Of a DNA stretch of 5,051 nt, positions 1 to 5,051 are shown piece after piece (position 1 is the first letter of the stretch; the number at the start of each line of letters is the position of its first letter). The DNA comes from a bacterium (GTDB lineage Bacteria > Krumholzibacteriota > Krumholzibacteria > LZORAL124-64-63). The notes under the pieces were generated by a model that was not told where the DNA came from, did no database searches, and was given only the letters and a program-made list of their open reading frames with translations. The stretch spans positions 1 to 5,051 of the forward strand of contig JAASSM010000199.1 of the NCBI GenBank assembly GCA_021767885.1, given 5' to 3'. The position numbers and the translations under genes are program-made.

Positions 1-104
1 GCGGGCGTCACCCGGTGACCCCCTGGGGCGTGCCCACCAAGGGTTACAAGACGCGCAGCAACAAGCGCACCGATGGTTTCATCGTGCGCCGTCGCAAGCG
101 CTAA
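1..104 (+). CDS. rplB: 50S ribosomal protein L2, C-terminal end (partial)
   Basis: The frame enters from the left edge (first full codon at 3) and reads 33 codons to a TAA at 102-104. The peptide contains [20 protein letters not shown] followed by [11 protein letters not shown], which is the conserved basic C-terminal tail of L2. L2 binds 23S rRNA, supports subunit association and lies close to the peptidyl-transferase centre. The SH3-like and RNA-binding domains, and the conserved histidine linked to peptidyl transfer, lie upstream of the window. The next gene is rpsS, as in the standard S10 operon. Only the 5' part is missing, because of the window edge, and nothing suggests a broken gene. 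Identification is by recognised family sequence. Confidence 0.97.
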   Translation, partial: GRHPVTPWGVPTKGYKTRSNKRTDGFIVRRRKR

Positions 105-112
105 CGGATCGC

Positions 113-119
113 AAGGGGG
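113..119 (+). promoter_or_regulatory. Ribosome binding site of rpsS (fixes a GTG start)
   Basis: AAGGGGG ends 9 nt before the GTG at 129. Reading back in the same frame from that GTG to the rplB stop at 102-104, there is no other ATG, GTG or TTG codon, so this site and the conserved N-terminus together fix the non-ATG start. Confidence 0.7.
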
Positions 120-128
120 CGAGAACTC

Positions 129-404
129 GTGCCACGTTCAATCCGCAAGGGGCCGTTCGTCGATGCGCACCTCATGGGCAAGGTGCGGGAGGCGTCGGCG
201 TCCAGCAGCAAGCGCCCGATCAAGACCTGGTCGCGCCGGTCCATGGTGGTGCCGGAGATGGTGGGCCTCACCATTGCCGTGCATAACGGCCGCCAGCACG
301 TGCCGGTGATCATCAACGAGAACATGGTGGGCCACAAGCTGGGCGAGTTCGCCTCGACCCGGACCTACCGGGGCCACGCCGCGGACAAGAAGGCGAGGAG
401 GTGA
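129..404 (+). CDS. rpsS: 30S ribosomal protein S19
   Basis: This 91-residue protein has the normal S19 length (E. coli 92). S19 sits in the head of the small subunit, pairs with S13 and contacts 16S rRNA and the A-site finger region. The N-terminus [15 protein letters not shown] is typical. The family signature spans about residues 58-83 and includes [17 protein letters not shown] followed by ASTRTYRGH. The start is GTG; it is the only start codon in frame after the rplB stop, and it preserves the conserved PRS-KKGPF beginning. The C-terminus is short and basic (DKKARR). The gene lies 24 nt after rplB, and its stop codon directly follows the rplV Shine-Dalgarno core, so the two genes are tightly linked. 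Confidence 0.98.
   Translation: MPRSIRKGPFVDAHLMGKVREASASSSKRPIKTWSRRSMVVPEMVGLTIAVHNGRQHVPVIINENMVGHKLGEFASTRTYRGHAADKKARR
396..404 (+). promoter_or_regulatory. Strong Shine-Dalgarno of rplV joined to the rpsS stop codon
   Basis: AGGAGGTGA is a nine-base perfect complement to the 3' end of 16S rRNA. Its last three bases are the rpsS stop codon TGA (402-404). The AGGAGG core is separated by 8 nt from the ATG at 410, an ideal spacing. The in-frame GTG at 401 shares a base with this core and so cannot be the start it serves. This decides in favour of ATG 410 for rplV. Confidence 0.88.
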
Positions 405-409
405 CCGCC

Positions 410-742
410 ATGGAGACCGCAGCCAGGCTCAGGTTCACCCGCCTGTCCCCGCAGAAGGCCCGGCTTCTGGCCGACATGGTGCGGGGCAAGCCGGTGGGGC
501 AGGCCCTCCAGATCCTCGAGTACCAGCCCCAGAAGGCGGCGCGGATCCTCAAGAAGGTGCTGGAGTCGGCCATCGCCAACGCCGAGCAGAACGACGGCGC
601 CGACATCGACGAGCTGCACGTGGCCCGGATCTTCGTGGACGAGGGGCCGGTGATGAAGCGGATCCGGCCGCGCGCCAAGGGCCGCGCCAACCGCATCCAC
701 AAGCGCACCAGCCACATCACGGTGGCCGTGGCCGAGCAGTAG
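410..742 (+). CDS. rplV: 50S ribosomal protein L22
   Basis: The protein has 110 residues, the same as E. coli L22. L22 contacts all 23S rRNA domains, and its long beta-hairpin lines the peptide exit tunnel. The globular part (about residues 1-77) includes [15 protein letters not shown] and the [14 protein letters not shown] segment. The hairpin, about 78-102, contains [19 protein letters not shown]. The M-K-R triplet at 82-84, whose deletion gives macrolide resistance in E. coli, is intact, so no resistance change is seen there. I chose ATG 410 over the GTG at 401: it matches the conserved MET- beginning and has a perfect Shine-Dalgarno 8 nt upstream. The gene lies 5 nt after rpsS. Confidence 0.98.
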   Translation: METAARLRFTRLSPQKARLLADMVRGKPVGQALQILEYQPQKAARILKKVLESAIANAEQNDGADIDELHVARIFVDEGPVMKRIRPRAKGRANRIHKRTSHITVAVAEQ

Positions 743-755
743 GAGACAGCAGCGC

Positions 756-1424
756 ATGGGACACAAGATTCACCCGACGGGGTTCCGGCTGGGCATCACC
801 GAGGACTGGCGGTCCATGTGGTACGCCAACAGCCGCAACTTCGGCGACAACCTGAACAACGACCTGCGGGTGCGCAACTTCATCCGCAAGCGGCTGGCCC
901 ATGCGTCCATCAGCCGGGTGCGTATCGAGCGTCCGGCCAAGAACGCGCTGATCACCATCCACACGGCCCGGCCGGGGGTGGTCATCGGCAAGAAGGGTGA
1001 GGACATCGAGAAGCTCCGCAAGGAGCTCACCCAGCTGATGCAGGTGCCGGTGCACGTCAACATCGAAGAGGTGCGCAAGCCCGAGCTGGACGCCCTGCTG
1101 GTGGCCGAGAACGTCGCCCAGCAGCTGGAGCGGCGCATCATGTTCCGGCGCGCCATGAAGCGCGCGGTGGGCAACGCCATGCGCCTGGGCGGCCAGGGCA
1201 TCAAGATCCAGGTCTCCGGCCGCCTGAACGGCGCCGAGATCGCCCGTACCGAGTGGTACCGCGAGGGCCGCGTGCCCCTGCACACCCTGCGGGCCGACAT
1301 CGATTACGGCCTGGCGGAGGCCCGCACCACCTACGGCGTCATCGGCGTCAAGGTGTGGGTGTTCAAGGGCGAGATCCTGGACAGCGACGCCGCCGCCCCC
1401 GCCCGGGGCCAGAAGGCCGGCTGA
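756..1424 (+). CDS. rpsC: 30S ribosomal protein S3
   Basis: S3 (222 residues) sits in the head of the small subunit at the mRNA entry channel. The N-terminus [14 protein letters not shown] is characteristic. A KH type 2 RNA-binding domain covers roughly residues 39-107, with its GxxG loop as GKKG at 78-81. The C-terminal domain contains [10 protein letters not shown] (129-138), giving Arg131, Arg132 and Lys135, which correspond to the residues tied to ribosomal mRNA helicase activity in E. coli. The S3 signature [20 protein letters not shown] follows at about 155-174. The protein is 11 residues shorter than E. coli S3 because the lysine-rich tail is replaced by a short Ala/Pro end ([13 protein letters not shown]). 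The Shine-Dalgarno AGGAGA (741-746) overlaps the rplV stop and lies 9 nt before the ATG. Confidence 0.98.
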   Translation: MGHKIHPTGFRLGITEDWRSMWYANSRNFGDNLNNDLRVRNFIRKRLAHASISRVRIERPAKNALITIHTARPGVVIGKKGEDIEKLRKELTQLMQVPVHVNIEEVRKPELDALLVAENVAQQLERRIMFRRAMKRAVGNAMRLGGQGIKIQVSGRLNGAEIARTEWYREGRVPLHTLRADIDYGLAEARTTYGVIGVKVWVFKGEILDSDAAAPARGQKAG

Positions 1425-1440
1425 TTAGGGGACACGAGCC

Positions 1441-1854
1441 ATGCTGCAGCCGAAGCGGACCAAGTACCGCAAGCAACAGAAGGGCCGCAACCGGGGCCTC
1501 GCCACCCGCGGCGCCACCGTGAACTTCGGGGAGTACGGCCTCAAGGCCACCGCCCGGGGCAACATCACGGCGCGCCAGATCGAGGCCGGCCGGCGGGCCA
1601 TCAACCGTCACGTCAAGCGCGGCGGCAAGGTCTGGATCCGGATCTTCCCGGACGTGCCCATTACCTCCAAGCCCCTGGAAGTGCGCCAGGGCAAGGGCAA
1701 GGGCAACGTGGATCACTGGGCGGCGCGTATCCAGCCCGGCCGGGTGATCTTCGAGATCGAGGGCGTCTCCGAGGCAATGGCCCGGGAGGCGTTCCGGCGG
1801 GCGGCGGCGAAGCTGCCGCTGACCACCACCTTCGTGGAGCGGACGGCGCTGTGA
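1441..1854 (+). CDS. rplP: 50S ribosomal protein L16
   Basis: L16 (137 residues; E. coli 136) binds 23S rRNA near the A site and helps place aminoacyl-tRNA and complete late 50S assembly. [20 protein letters not shown] is the typical beginning. The loop at about 81-88 reads VRQGKGKG, and Arg82 is equivalent to E. coli Arg81, which the oxygenase RoxA (YcfD) hydroxylates. Whether this organism makes that modification cannot be seen here. One extra residue relative to E. coli lies near positions 22-24 ([10 protein letters not shown]). The C-terminal [18 protein letters not shown] is conserved. AGGGGA (1427-1432) lies 8 nt before the ATG, and the stop TGA shares one base with the rpmC start codon. 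Confidence 0.98.
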   Translation: MLQPKRTKYRKQQKGRNRGLATRGATVNFGEYGLKATARGNITARQIEAGRRAINRHVKRGGKVWIRIFPDVPITSKPLEVRQGKGKGNVDHWAARIQPGRVIFEIEGVSEAMAREAFRRAAAKLPLTTTFVERTAL

Positions 1855-2057
1855 TGAAGGCGAGCGAACTTCGCGGCAAGAGCGGCGCGGACCTGCGCCA
1901 GGAGCTGGAGGCGCGGCGCAAGGAGCAGTTCAACCTGCGCATGCAGCAGGCCACCGGCCAGCTGGTGCGGCCGTCCCAGCTGGGGCAGGTGCGCCGGGAG
2001 ATCGCGCGCATCAAGACGTTGCTGAACGAGAAGGCGAGAGCGGGCGAGACGTCATGA
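1854..2057 (+). CDS. rpmC: 50S ribosomal protein L29
   Basis: This small two-helix protein (67 residues; E. coli 63) sits next to L23 at the exit of the peptide tunnel. [10 protein letters not shown], the [15 protein letters not shown] segment and the family signature around [16 protein letters not shown] (42-57) identify it. The frame is also open from a GTG one codon earlier (1851), but ATG 1854 matches the family beginning MKA-ELR. That ATG overlaps the rplP stop as TGATG. The nearest purine-rich site, GGAG at 1836-1839, is 14 nt away, which is far for a Shine-Dalgarno, so translation is probably coupled to rplP by termination-reinitiation. The C-terminus is about four residues longer than in E. 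coli (ARAGETS). Confidence 0.96.
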   Translation: MKASELRGKSGADLRQELEARRKEQFNLRMQQATGQLVRPSQLGQVRREIARIKTLLNEKARAGETS

Positions 2058-2329
2058 GCGAGGCAGCCACCGAGACCACCAAGGCCAAGCGCACCGTCAA
2101 CGGGCGCGTGGTCAGCAACCGCATGGACAAGACGGTCACCGTGCTGGTGGAGCGCCTGGAGCGTCACCCGCTGTACGGCAAGTACCAGCGCAAGAGCACC
2201 AGGCTCCATGCCCACGACGAGAACAACGAGTGCCAGGTGGGTGACCTGGTGGCGGTGGAGGAGTGCCGGCCGCTGTCCAAGCTCAAGTCCTGGCGGCTGG
2301 TGAAGGTGCTGGAAAAGGCCAACGCCTGA
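2054..2329 (+). CDS. rpsQ: 30S ribosomal protein S17
   Basis: S17 is an OB-fold protein that binds 16S rRNA early in 30S assembly. Conserved parts visible are [20 protein letters not shown] (16-35), HPLYGKY (38-44), [10 protein letters not shown] (51-60) and the signature [18 protein letters not shown] (63-80). At 91 residues it is seven longer than E. coli S17. The extra residues are mostly a polar, probably flexible N-terminal extension ([12 protein letters not shown]). The start overlaps the rpmC stop as ATGA (4-nt overlap), which indicates translational coupling. This is the last gene of the S10 operon in E. coli. Here it is followed by only 43 nt before rplN. Confidence 0.97.
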   Translation: MSEAATETTKAKRTVNGRVVSNRMDKTVTVLVERLERHPLYGKYQRKSTRLHAHDENNECQVGDLVAVEECRPLSKLKSWRLVKVLEKANA

Positions 2330-2372
2330 GTGCCCCGCCGGGAGCGAAGCGCGAACAAGTGAGAACATCGTC
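2330..2372 (+). other. Short rpsQ-rplN spacer at the S10/spc junction
   Basis: These 43 nt separate the last S10-type gene from the first spc-type gene. No T-run follows any hairpin, and the best stems are only about 3 bp (for example GCG-AAG-CGC around 2344-2352). I find no convincing -35/-10 pair. Near the end, GTGAGA (2359-2364), 8 nt before the rplN ATG, is a weak ribosome binding site. The spacer most likely lies inside one transcript, although a divergent promoter cannot be ruled out by eye. Confidence 0.55.
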
Positions 2373-2741
2373 ATGATTCAGATGCAGACCCTGCTCAATG
2401 CCGCGGACAACAGCGGCGCCCGGGTAGTCCAGTGCATCAAGGTGCTGGGCGGCTCCCGGCGGCGCTACGCCGGCATCGGGGACATCATCAAGGTGAGCGT
2501 CAAGGACGCCATCCCCCGTGGCCGCGTCAAGAAGGGCGAGGTCTACAACGCGGTGGTGGTGCGCACCCGGCACGGCGTGCGCCGCCCCGACGGTTCGCTG
2601 ATCCGTTTCGACGGCAACGCCGCGGTGCTGCTGAACAACCAGCTCGCCCCCATCGGCACCCGCGTGTTCGGGCCGGTCACCCGGGAGCTGCGCACCGAGA
2701 AGTTCATGCGGATCATCTCGCTGGCGCCGGAGGTGCTGTAG
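2373..2741 (+). CDS. rplN: 50S ribosomal protein L14
   Basis: L14 (122 residues; E. coli 123) binds 23S rRNA at the subunit interface, forms an intersubunit bridge and is the docking site of the silencing factor RsfS. The sequence begins [17 protein letters not shown], followed by [20 protein letters not shown] (21-40). The L14 signature begins at AVVVRT (60-65) and continues through RRPDG and [13 protein letters not shown] (to about 89). The C-terminus, [19 protein letters not shown], is conserved. It is one residue shorter than E. coli, in the loop after LLNN. It is the first gene of the spc operon in E. coli. The final codons carry the ribosome binding site of rplX (GGAGGTG, 2729-2735). 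Confidence 0.98.
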   Translation: MIQMQTLLNAADNSGARVVQCIKVLGGSRRRYAGIGDIIKVSVKDAIPRGRVKKGEVYNAVVVRTRHGVRRPDGSLIRFDGNAAVLLNNQLAPIGTRVFGPVTRELRTEKFMRIISLAPEVL

Positions 2742-2745
2742 GGCC

Positions 2746-3063
2746 ATGCGCAAGATCAGGAAGGGCGACGAAGTCATCGTCATCGCCGGCCGCGACAAGG
2801 GCCGGCGGGGCCACGTCATCCGCGTGCTCCCCGAGCAGCAGCAGGTGGTCGTGGAAAACGTCAACACCGTGAAGAAGCACCAGCGCGGCAACCCCCAGAT
2901 GGGGACCTCCGGCGGCATTGTCGACAAGGAGATGCCGCTGCACGTCTCCAACGTGGCCATCTACAACCCGGCCACCGGCAAGGCCGACCGGGTGGGGTTC
3001 CGGATGGAAGGCGAGCGCAAGGTCCGCATCTTCAAGTCCAGCAACGAGACGATCGGGTCGTAG
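2746..3063 (+). CDS. rplX: 50S ribosomal protein L24
   Basis: L24 (105 residues; E. coli 104) is an early assembly initiator that binds the 5' region of 23S rRNA and lies near the tunnel exit. An N-terminal KOW motif covers about residues 5-32, with the L24 signature [18 protein letters not shown] at 7-24. NTVKKHQ (40-46), [20 protein letters not shown] (56-75) and [11 protein letters not shown] (76-86) follow the family pattern. GGAGGTG inside the end of rplN lies 10 nt before the ATG, with only 4 nt between the genes. A two-residue GS end follows the conserved ETI. No abnormality is seen. Confidence 0.98.
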   Translation: MRKIRKGDEVIVIAGRDKGRRGHVIRVLPEQQQVVVENVNTVKKHQRGNPQMGTSGGIVDKEMPLHVSNVAIYNPATGKADRVGFRMEGERKVRIFKSSNETIGS

Positions 3064-3065
3064 CG

Positions 3066-3605
3066 ATGGCAAGGCTGCAACAGATGTACCGCAAGGAGCT
3101 GCTGCCGTCCCTGATGGAGCGGTTCCAGTACGACAACGTGATGCAGGCGCCGCGGCTGGTGAAGGTCACCCTGAACATGGGTGTCGGCGAGGCCACCCGG
3201 GACAAGAAGGTGCTGGAGTCCGCCGAGAAGGAACTGGCGCTGATCGCCGGCCAGAAGCCGGTCATCACCATGGCGCGCAAGTCGGTGGCCGGCTTCAAGA
3301 TCCGCGAGGGCTGGCCCATCGGTCTCAAGGTGACCCTGCGCCGGGAGCGCATGTACGAGTTCCTGGACCGGTTCATCAACGTCGCCGCCCCGCAGATCCG
3401 CGACTTCCGCGGCTTCTCGCCGCGGGGCTTCGACGGCCGCGGCAACTACAACGCCGGCGTGCGCGAGCAGATCATCTTCCCGGAGATCGACTACGACAAG
3501 GTCGACTCCATCCGGGGCATGGACATCGCCATCACCACGACGGCGAACCGCGACGAGGAAGGACTGGCCCTGCTCGAGGGCTTCAACTTCCCGTTCCGCA
3601 AGTAA
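3066..3605 (+). CDS. rplE: 50S ribosomal protein L5
   Basis: L5 has 179 residues, exactly the E. coli length. It binds 5S rRNA and, together with L18, forms the central protuberance, where it contacts the P-site tRNA and the 30S head. Recognisable parts are [10 protein letters not shown] (34-43), the L5 signature around [19 protein letters not shown] (62-80), [20 protein letters not shown] (112-131), [15 protein letters not shown] (133-147) and the end FPFRK. The gene starts 2 nt after the rplX stop. No good Shine-Dalgarno precedes it, so it probably depends on coupling to rplX. In E. coli the S8 repressor acts at the start of this gene. Confidence 0.98.
   Translation: MARLQQMYRKELLPSLMERFQYDNVMQAPRLVKVTLNMGVGEATRDKKVLESAEKELALIAGQKPVITMARKSVAGFKIREGWPIGLKVTLRRERMYEFLDRFINVAAPQIRDFRGFSPRGFDGRGNYNAGVREQIIFPEIDYDKVDSIRGMDIAITTTANRDEEGLALLEGFNFPFRK
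3073..3106 (+). promoter_or_regulatory. Possible mRNA hairpin at the start of rplE (candidate S8 operator)
   Basis: The first codons of rplE can fold into an interrupted stem: 3073-3075 with 3104-3106, a U·U mismatch, 3077-3079 with 3100-3102, an A·C mismatch, and C3081 with G3098. The loop is large. In E. coli, S8 represses the spc operon by binding an mRNA mimic of 16S helix 21 at this same place. Position and an interrupted stem fit; the specific S8 core bases have not been matched, and in GC-rich coding DNA such stems arise by chance. Confidence 0.22.
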
Positions 3606-3615
3606 GAGGACGGTC

Positions 3616-3921
3616 ATGGCAAAAGTCTGCATGGTGGAGCGCGAGCGAAAGCGCTCCAAGCTGGCGGCCCAGTACGCGAAGAAGCGCGCGGAGCTGAAGG
3701 CCATCATCAAGAGCGCCTCCAGTTCCGAGGAGGAAAAGGCGGCCGCGGTGGAGCAGCTCAGCCGGCTGCCCCGCAACTCCAGCCCCACCCGCCAGCGCAA
3801 CCGCTGCCAGGTGTCCGGGCGGCCGCGGGGCGTCTACCGCAAGTTCGGGCTGGCGCGCAACAAGCTGCGCGAAGCCGCCATGCGGGGCGAAATCCCCGGT
3901 CTGTCGAAGTCCAGCTGGTAG
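3616..3921 (+). CDS. rpsN: 30S ribosomal protein S14 (zinc-independent form)
   Basis: S14 (101 residues, as in E. coli) joins the 30S head late in assembly with S3 and S10 and helps form the A-site region. The conserved block [21 protein letters not shown] (59-79) and the end [17 protein letters not shown] (85-101) identify it. This is the long form without a zinc ribbon. The only cysteines are Cys5 and Cys64, and the paired CxxC motifs of the short zinc-binding S14 are absent. The middle (about 33-50) is a variable, charged segment. AAGAGGA (3604-3610), overlapping the rplE stop, lies 5 nt before the ATG. Confidence 0.98.
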   Translation: MAKVCMVERERKRSKLAAQYAKKRAELKAIIKSASSSEEEKAAAVEQLSRLPRNSSPTRQRNRCQVSGRPRGVYRKFGLARNKLREAAMRGEIPGLSKSSW

Positions 3922-3934
3922 GCGCCGGCGCGCC
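3921..3934 (+). other. GC-rich hairpin between rpsN and rpsH
   Basis: GGCGC (3921-3925) and GCGCC (3930-3934) form a perfect 5-bp G/C stem closed by a four-base loop CGGC, starting on the last base of the rpsN stop. No T-run follows, so it does not look like an intrinsic terminator. It might slow ribosomes, protect RNA ends or mean nothing. It sits in the largest intergenic gap of the window (45 nt). Confidence 0.4.
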
Positions 3935-3966
3935 GCAACCAGGACCAGGAATCAGGTGACGCAAGC

Positions 3967-4359
3967 ATGAGCATGACCGATCCCATCGCGGATATGCTGA
4001 CCCGGATCCGCAACGGCCAGCGGGCCGAGAAGGCGGAGGTGGCCATGCCCTCGTCGAAGCTCAAGGTCGCCATCGCCGGCGTCCTTCGCTCCGAGGGCTA
4101 CATCTCGGATTTCCGCGTCGAGGGTGAGCGCAAGCCTGAGCTGATCGTGACGCTCAAGTACTACGAGGGCCGCCCGGTGATCGAGGAGATCCGGCGGGTG
4201 AGCCGGCCGGGCCTGCGTCGCTTCGAGGGCAAGCGCACGCTGCCCCGGGTCCGTGGCGGGCTCGGCATCGCCATCGTGTCGACCTCCAAGGGGGTGATGA
4301 CGGACCGCGCGGCGCGCGCTGCCGGCCAGGGCGGCGAGGTGCTCTGCGAGGTCTTCTAG
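3967..4359 (+). CDS. rpsH: 30S ribosomal protein S8
   Basis: S8 (130 residues, as in E. coli) is a primary binder of 16S rRNA helix 21, and in E. coli it is also the translational repressor of the spc operon. The sequence begins [32 protein letters not shown] (27-40) and VSRPGLR (78-84) follow. The C-terminal signature is [19 protein letters not shown] (98-116), containing the conserved rRNA-binding STSKG loop. A second in-frame ATG at 3973 exists, but AGGTGA (3954-3959) lies 7 nt before ATG 3967, and the conserved MSM-DPIADM beginning supports the earlier one. As the likely regulator of this gene block, S8 is where autoregulation would originate. Confidence 0.98.
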   Translation: MSMTDPIADMLTRIRNGQRAEKAEVAMPSSKLKVAIAGVLRSEGYISDFRVEGERKPELIVTLKYYEGRPVIEEIRRVSRPGLRRFEGKRTLPRVRGGLGIAIVSTSKGVMTDRAARAAGQGGEVLCEVF

Positions 4360-4390
4360 AGCTCAGGATACGAGGCGGGACGAATCAGTC

Positions 4391-4924
4391 ATGTCGAGAG
4401 TAGCCAAGAATCCCATCACCCTGCCCAAGGGCGTGGACGTCACGCTCCAGGAGGGCGAGCTGGGCGTGAAGGGTCCCAAGGGGAGCCTCACCATGCCGGT
4501 CCACCAGACGGTGGAGGTCAGCCAGGACGACGGCGTGCTGCGCTTCGCCCCGCGGGGCGGCGACGCCGACGCCTGGGCCATGGCCGGCACGATGCGCGCC
4601 CTGGCCAACAACCTGGTGCAGGGCGTCAGCCAGGGCTTCGAGCGCCGCCTGCAGCTGGTGGGCGTGGGCTATCGTGCCCAGGCCCAGGGCAAGAGCCTGA
4701 ACCTGACCCTGGGCTTTTCCCACCCGGTGGACTTCCCCATCCCGGAAGGCATCACCGTGGAGACGCCGACCCAGACCGAGGTGGTGATCAAGGGAATCGA
4801 CAAGCAGCAGGTGGGCCAGGTGGCCGCCAAGATCCGCGGTTTCCGTCCTCCCGAGCCCTACAAGGGCAAGGGAGTGCGCTACGCCGACGAGCGCGTGGTG
4901 CTGAAGGAAGCCAAGAAGAAGTGA
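4391..4924 (+). CDS. rplF: 50S ribosomal protein L6
   Basis: L6 (177 residues, as in E. coli) binds 23S rRNA next to the sarcin-ricin loop and the factor-binding site. It consists of two similar alpha/beta domains, roughly residues 1-82 and 83-177. [24 protein letters not shown] (28-34), the interdomain [11 protein letters not shown] (87-97) and the C-terminal signature [16 protein letters not shown] (154-169) are clear. The end is lysine-rich (EAKKK). A purine-rich GAGGCGGGA (4372-4380) is 10 nt before the ATG. The gene follows rpsH by 31 nt and precedes rplR by 19 nt. Confidence 0.98.
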   Translation: MSRVAKNPITLPKGVDVTLQEGELGVKGPKGSLTMPVHQTVEVSQDDGVLRFAPRGGDADAWAMAGTMRALANNLVQGVSQGFERRLQLVGVGYRAQAQGKSLNLTLGFSHPVDFPIPEGITVETPTQTEVVIKGIDKQQVGQVAAKIRGFRPPEPYKGKGVRYADERVVLKEAKKK

Positions 4925-4943
4925 TGCCGAGGTAGCCAGAGAG

Positions 4944-5051
4944 ATGGACAAGAAATCCGCACGACTGCGCCGGGCCCGGCGCGCCCGCGCCAAGCTGCGC
5001 GAGTTGGGGGCCTACCGGCTGACCGTGCACCGCACGCCCCGGCACATCTAC
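4944..5051 (+). CDS. rplR: 50S ribosomal protein L18, N-terminal part (partial)
   Basis: Thirty-six codons run open to the right edge of the window. The peptide starts [20 protein letters not shown] and continues [16 protein letters not shown], which matches the basic, flexible N-terminus of gammaproteobacterial L18 and the first strand of its fold, including the conserved [15 protein letters not shown] motif. L18 binds 5S rRNA together with L5 and L25. GAGGT (4929-4933) lies 10 nt before the ATG. The gene is cut by the window edge; roughly 80 residues should follow, judged by the usual L18 length of about 117. rplR after rplF is the normal spc order. Confidence 0.96.
   Translation, partial: MDKKSARLRRARRARAKLRELGAYRLTVHRTPRHIY

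Noticed and set aside
2330..2372. A possible terminator or spc promoter between rpsQ and rplN.
   Set aside because: No stem beyond about 3 bp, no T-run and no convincing -35/-10 pair could be found by eye.
2918..3697. A long + strand frame overlapping rplX, rplE and rpsN.
   Set aside because: It is out of frame with three clearly conserved genes, and its translation is rich in Arg, Gly, Pro and Ala, as expected of an off-frame reading of GC-rich DNA.
3616..3921. A zinc-binding S14 or a duplicated S14 paralogue.
   Set aside because: Paired CxxC motifs are absent and the length of 101 residues is that of the zinc-free form. No second copy lies in the window.
717..4993. Several long open frames on the reverse strand (for example 717-1283, 1661-2374, 2283-2960, 2961-3800, 4385-4993).
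   Set aside because: They lie entirely opposite well-identified ribosomal protein genes. Long antisense frames are expected in GC-rich coding DNA because stop codons are rare there. Their translations are low-complexity His/Leu/Arg/Ala-rich and match no family I recognise.
1..5051. Inserted or novel genes, mobile elements, CRISPR repeats or tRNA genes within the cluster.
   Set aside because: Recognised ribosomal protein genes in standard order fill almost the whole window, the gaps are 45 nt or less, and composition is uniform. There is no room for, or sign of, an insertion.

Overview
The window is an ordinary stretch of the bacterial S10–spc ribosomal protein cluster. All genes lie on the + strand in the canonical order: rplB (3' end only), rpsS, rplV, rpsC, rplP, rpmC, rpsQ, rplN, rplX, rplE, rpsN, rpsH, rplF, rplR (5' end only). 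The DNA is very GC-rich, with strong G/C preference at third codon positions. The proteins follow the gammaproteobacterial versions closely in length and sequence: L22 is 110 aa, L5 179, S14 101, S8 130 and L6 177, and L18 begins MDKKSAR. S14 is the long, zinc-free type. The likely source is a high-GC gammaproteobacterium. A halophilic or purple-sulfur lineage (Chromatiales / Ectothiorhodospiraceae type) is a reasonable guess, but the window alone does not prove it.

Layout. Positions 1-104 hold the last 33 codons of L2. Positions 129-2329 carry the distal S10-operon genes (S19, L22, S3, L16, L29, S17). After a 43-nt gap, positions 2373-5051 carry the start of the spc-type block (L14, L24, L5, S14, S8, L6, start of L18). 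Gaps run from 1- and 4-nt overlaps (rplP/rpmC, rpmC/rpsQ) up to 45 nt (rpsN-rpsH). No gene-free stretch exceeds 45 nt, and I see no convincing promoter or rho-independent terminator. The block therefore looks like one continuous transcription unit, even at the point where E. coli separates its S10 and spc operons.

The products are all structural parts of the ribosome. S19, S3, S17, S14 and S8 belong to the small subunit; L2, L22, L16, L29, L14, L24, L5, L6 and L18 belong to the large subunit. Co-transcription and translational coupling keep them stoichiometric. Two start sites need care. rplV starts at the ATG at 410, where the Shine-Dalgarno sequence runs into the rpsS stop codon, and not at the GTG at 401. 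rpmC most likely starts at the ATG at 1854, which overlaps the rplP stop.

I found no mobile element, CRISPR array, RNA gene, broken gene or foreign insertion, and no evidence of a previously undescribed system. The second-look items are small: the fused operon junction, the weak ribosome-binding site of rplE with a possible S8-type hairpin, and a GC hairpin between rpsN and rpsH.
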